From assembly GCA_964427485.1 (NCBI GenBank), contig CAYRUP010000035.1, positions 1 to 15,609 of the forward strand: a DNA stretch of 15,609 nucleotides. The letters run 5' to 3'. Numbering within the stretch: the stretch's first letter is position 1; each line of letters begins with the position of its first letter. Below, piece after piece: positions 12,966-15,609 of this stretch. The notes beneath the pieces were generated by a model. It searched no databases and had not been told where the DNA came from. It worked only from the letters and a program-made list of their open reading frames with translations. This DNA comes from CAYRUP01 sp964427485 (GTDB lineage Bacteria; Pseudomonadota; Gammaproteobacteria; DSM-16500). Made by a program: the position numbers and the translations under genes.

Positions 12966-14840
12966 TTATTTCTCCAACTCACTCCAACGCGCATAAGCAA
13001 GTTCTAACTCTTCAGCCAATTTTTGTAATCGATTTAAACTCGTAGCGATTGTATTCGGATCTTGTTGATAGAATTCAGCCGCAGCAGTTATAGCTTGAAG
13101 TTCCGCCTGTTCTGCTTCAAGTTGCTCAATTTTATGTGGCAGTTCAGCTAATTCTTTTTGTTCTTTATAACTTAATTTTTTTTGTTGCGGTTTTTCACGT
13201 TGTAGGGTTTCGGAAGTAAGCGTTTCTTTAGCAGTTGTAAGCGGTTTTCTCTGGTTCAACCAATCTTGATAGCCACCTACATATTCTTCAATTATTCCAT
13301 TTCCTGCAAATACTAAAGTGCTAGTGACCACATTATCCAGAAATGCTCTATCATGGCTTACCAGCAATATTGTTCCTTGATATGAGCTTAGCAAATCTTC
13401 CAGCAGTTCAAGTGTTTCTATATCTAAATCATTGGTAGGCTCATCAAGCACCAATAAATTAGTGGATTGACTGAATAAACGTGCTAATAACAACCGATTA
13501 CATTCACCGCCGGAAAGTGCTTTAACGGGTGTACGCGCGCGTTCAGGCGTAAATAAAAAATCCGCTAAATAACTAATGACATGACGTTTGCTACCATTAA
13601 TTTCAATAATATCACTGCCCAAGGTCACATTATCTATGACGGTTTTCTCTAAATCTAAGGCATGACGCAACTGATCAAAATAGGCAATATGTAATTTAGT
13701 CCCTTGAATAACACTGCCTTGTTGCGGCGACAATTTACCTAACAAAATATTCAATAGAGTACTTTTGCCTACGCCATTTGGACCGATTAAACCAATTCGA
13801 TCACCACGCATAATACGCAATGATAAATTTTGAATAACGATTTTATCTTCAAAACATTGCGAAATATTTTTTGCTTCAAAAACTAATTGCCCTGATTTTT
13901 CTGCATCGTGTAAATCGAAATTTGCTTTACCTTGCAATTCACGACGATTTGCCCGGGTTTTACGCAAAGCGATTAACGCACGAACTCGACCTTCATTACG
14001 CGTGCGCCGTGCTTTAATGCCTTGACGAATCCAACGTTCTTCTTCTGCGAGCTTTTTATCAAATAGAGCATTTTGTTTAGATTCGGCATGCAACATTTCT
14101 TCTTTGCGACGCAAAAAATTAACATAATCACCCGGCCAAGAAGTCAGTTGACCACGGTCTAATTCAATAATGCGCGTTGCAAGGCGCTGTAAGAGAGCAC
14201 GATCATGGGTAATAAAAATAATCCCGGTATTACAAGCAAGTAATTCACTTTCCAGCCATTGAATCGCTTCAATATCTAAATGGTTAGTCGGTTCATCCAG
14301 CAGCAATAATTCAGGCTTGGTAACCAATGCGCGGGCAAGCGCAGCACGACGCTGCCAACCGCCGGATAATTCCAGAAGACGCTGATCGGGAGACAATTCT
14401 AAACGCGCTAAAATTGTTTTAATTTCCTGTTCAAAATGCCAACCTTGCTTTGCATCAATTGAATGCTGTAATTGTTCTAATTTTTTTAGATCTTGGTCTG
14501 AATGAGAATGTTCCAGACGTTGTATCAATGCAAAATAATCTGCGAGTAGCTTTCCAGTGTCAGCAAGGCCTTCGGCAACAAATTGATACACGGTTAAATC
14601 CACATTTAACGGCAATTCTTGTGCGAGTCGTGCGAGACGTAAATTGGGTTTACGCCAGATTGTGCCGCTATCGGGAGAAAGAGTACCTTCAATCACTTTG
14701 AATAAGGATGATTTACCGGCGCCATTACGACCAATCAAGCAAACTCGTTCGTTGGAAGCGATTTGTAATTTAACGTGATCCAGTAAAACATCCAGACCAA
14801 ATGCAAGCGATACATTATCCAAGGTAATTAAATTTGTCAT
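12966..14840 (-). CDS. uup: ABC-F ATPase Uup
   Basis: A 624-residue cytoplasmic protein with two fused ABC domains and no membrane segment. In this family ATP binding controls action on ribosomes, and E. coli Uup is also linked to transposon excision and replication intermediates. Domain 1: Walker A GRNGAGKS (37-44), signature LSGGW (158-162), Walker B LLLLDEPTNHLD (D182, E183). The linker (about 240-310) includes WIRQGIKARRTRNEGRVRAL, typical of Uup. Domain 2: GPNGVGKS (353-360), LSGGE (442-446), LLVLDEPTNDLD (D466, E467). A charged coiled coil (about 550-624) matches the Uup C-terminal DNA-binding region. The length is close to the E. coli protein (about 635). Its ATG overlaps the stop of the upstream ABC-F gene as ATGA, with no good ribosome site, so it is likely translated by reinitiation. 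Confidence 0.95.
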   Translation of the reverse strand: MTNLITLDNVSLAFGLDVLLDHVKLQIASNERVCLIGRNGAGKSSLFKVIEGTLSPDSGTIWRKPNLRLARLAQELPLNVDLTVYQFVAEGLADTGKLLADYFALIQRLEHSHSDQDLKKLEQLQHSIDAKQGWHFEQEIKTILARLELSPDQRLLELSGGWQRRAALARALVTKPELLLLDEPTNHLDIEAIQWLESELLACNTGIIFITHDRALLQRLATRIIELDRGQLTSWPGDYVNFLRRKEEMLHAESKQNALFDKKLAEEERWIRQGIKARRTRNEGRVRALIALRKTRANRRELQGKANFDLHDAEKSGQLVFEAKNISQCFEDKIVIQNLSLRIMRGDRIGLIGPNGVGKSTLLNILLGKLSPQQGSVIQGTKLHIAYFDQLRHALDLEKTVIDNVTLGSDIIEINGSKRHVISYLADFLFTPERARTPVKALSGGECNRLLLARLFSQSTNLLVLDEPTNDLDIETLELLEDLLSSYQGTILLVSHDRAFLDNVVTSTLVFAGNGIIEEYVGGYQDWLNQRKPLTTAKETLTSETLQREKPQQKKLSYKEQKELAELPHKIEQLEAEQAELQAITAAAEFYQQDPNTIATSLNRLQKLAEELELAYARWSELEK

Positions 14841-15609
14841 AAGTTAAGTTTATCTCGTTCAGCAGTAGCTAGTAGCCAGGCATCTTCGGTATCTTGTAAT
14901 TCTTGTTTAAGCGTAGTTTGGGACAACAAATAATGTTGTAAACGTTCTTTATGCTGTGGTTCATATAGTCCGGAATCCGACAATGCTGTTTCAATAGCAA
15001 ATAATTCTTTTTGTAATTTATCTAACTTAGCATCCAATGTTTTAATTTTCTGCTCGAGTGGCCGACGTAATTCACGCTCTTTAGCATCTGATTGGCGTTG
15101 TGATTTTTTAGGAGGATTGCTTTGCCGACGAAATTCAAATAGCCATTTTTCATAATCATTGAGATCGCCAGTAAAAGTATTTAATTCACCATTCGCAACC
15201 AAAACCAATTGATCTGCACTTGTTCGCACCAAAAAACGATCGTGCGATACAATTAACATTGCACCTTGGTATTCCTGTAGCGCAATGCTCAATGCATTAC
15301 GCATTTCAAGATCCAAATGGTTGGTTGGCTCATCCAGTAATAATAAATTTGGTTTTTTCCAAATAAGGAGAGCGAGCGCGAGGCGGGATTTTTCACCGCC
15401 AGAAAAAATTTTCACTAGATCATGTACATTGTTGCCCAAAAAACCAAACGTGCCTAAATAAGTCCGCAACTCTTGTTCCGATGTTGTCGGCGCAATTGCA
15501 CGTAAATGTGCTAGCGGTGTTTCATTCAGTTCTAAATGATCGACTTGATGTTGCGCAAAATAACCAATTTTCACCCCAGCACTGGTTTCGCGAATACCTT
15601 GCGACGCGG
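14837..15609 (-). CDS. yheS: ABC-F ATPase YheS, C-terminal part (cut by window edge)
   Basis: The frame is open to the right edge, so the start and first ABC domain lie outside; 257 codons are visible. VKIGYFAQHQVDHLELNE is the typical YheS opening after the second Walker A. It is followed by the signature FSGGEKSRLALAL, Walker B NLLLLDEPTNHLD, the switch histidine in IVSHDR, and the GDLNDYEKWL turn. A charged coiled-coil tail then runs to the stop. YheS belongs to the ABC-F ribosome-associated ATPases, thought to help stalled or nascent-chain-blocked ribosomes. The GTG at 15574 is an internal valine codon, not the start. The TGA stop overlaps the uup ATG by four bases (ATGA), indicating coupled expression of the two paralogues. 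Confidence 0.92.
   Translation of the reverse strand, partial: ASQGIRETSAGVKIGYFAQHQVDHLELNETPLAHLRAIAPTTSEQELRTYLGTFGFLGNNVHDLVKIFSGGEKSRLALALLIWKKPNLLLLDEPTNHLDLEMRNALSIALQEYQGAMLIVSHDRFLVRTSADQLVLVANGELNTFTGDLNDYEKWLFEFRRQSNPPKKSQRQSDAKERELRRPLEQKIKTLDAKLDKLQKELFAIETALSDSGLYEPQHKERLQHYLLSQTTLKQELQDTEDAWLLATAERDKLNL

Noticed and set aside
12842..13045. Plus-strand 67-codon frame across the nested repeat
   Set aside because: It is made largely of repeat sequence and the antisense of the uup 3' end, with no independent support.
12966..15609. A single ABC-F gene broken by a frameshift at 14837-14840
   Set aside because: uup has two full ABC domains and its own C-terminal coil, and the upstream frame ends with a normal YheS tail, so these are two genes with an ATGA overlap.
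1..15609. CRISPR array, tRNA, rRNA, insertion sequence or phage genes
   Set aside because: No regularly spaced repeats, cloverleaf-like RNA, transposase or phage protein was seen on either strand.

Overview
The window looks like chromosomal DNA of an AT-rich gammaproteobacterium. Uup, YheS, LysA, the Sfp-type transferase and the Bcr/CflA pump all read as gammaproteobacterial versions. The mixture of a LapA-like secreted M28 aminopeptidase, a short lysine-rich histone-like protein, large helical proteins with no recognisable family and many palindromic intergenic repeats would suit an intracellular or amoeba-associated member of the Legionellales/Coxiellaceae. That placement is an inference from gene content and style, not proof. 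No phage, transposase, CRISPR, rRNA or tRNA is visible, and no stretch over 300 bases lacks a gene.

Layout. Positions 1-105 are a long imperfect inverted repeat. From 3813 down to 149 on the minus strand runs a tight unit lysA - acyl-CoA dehydrogenase - exported M28 aminopeptidase, with gaps of 15 and 17 bases. An Sfp-type phosphopantetheinyl transferase diverges from lysA with practically no intergenic space, and its 3' end overlaps a convergent Bcr/CflA-type MFS efflux gene (5716-4535). A palindromic repeat (5759-5810) separates that pump from a small exported protein (5878-6336). The exported protein converges on a 499-residue protein of unknown function (7842-6343) whose last codons come from another repeat. 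Two further repeat pieces (7925-7978) precede a dienelactone hydrolase family gene (8699-7983).

The right half has a run of plus-strand genes: a 391-residue helical cytosolic protein of unknown function with its own extended -10 promoter, a perfect 32-base palindrome, a small exported protein (10138-10740), a 69-residue histone H1-like protein, an ACS-family MFS transporter and a type IV pilin-like protein. A nested palindromic repeat (12863-12960) then separates these from a minus-strand pair of ABC-F ATPases, yheS (cut by the right edge) and uup, coupled through an ATGA overlap.

How the genes fit together: lysA, the branched-chain-type acyl-CoA dehydrogenase and the secreted aminopeptidase may form an amino-acid supply and catabolism unit. 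Uup and YheS are ribosome-associated ATPases. The 69-residue basic protein probably binds nucleic acid. I see no convincing multi-gene undescribed system. The most open items are the two unrecognised large proteins, the two unrecognised exported proteins, the orphan pilin-like gene and the repeat families, one of which has altered a protein C-terminus.
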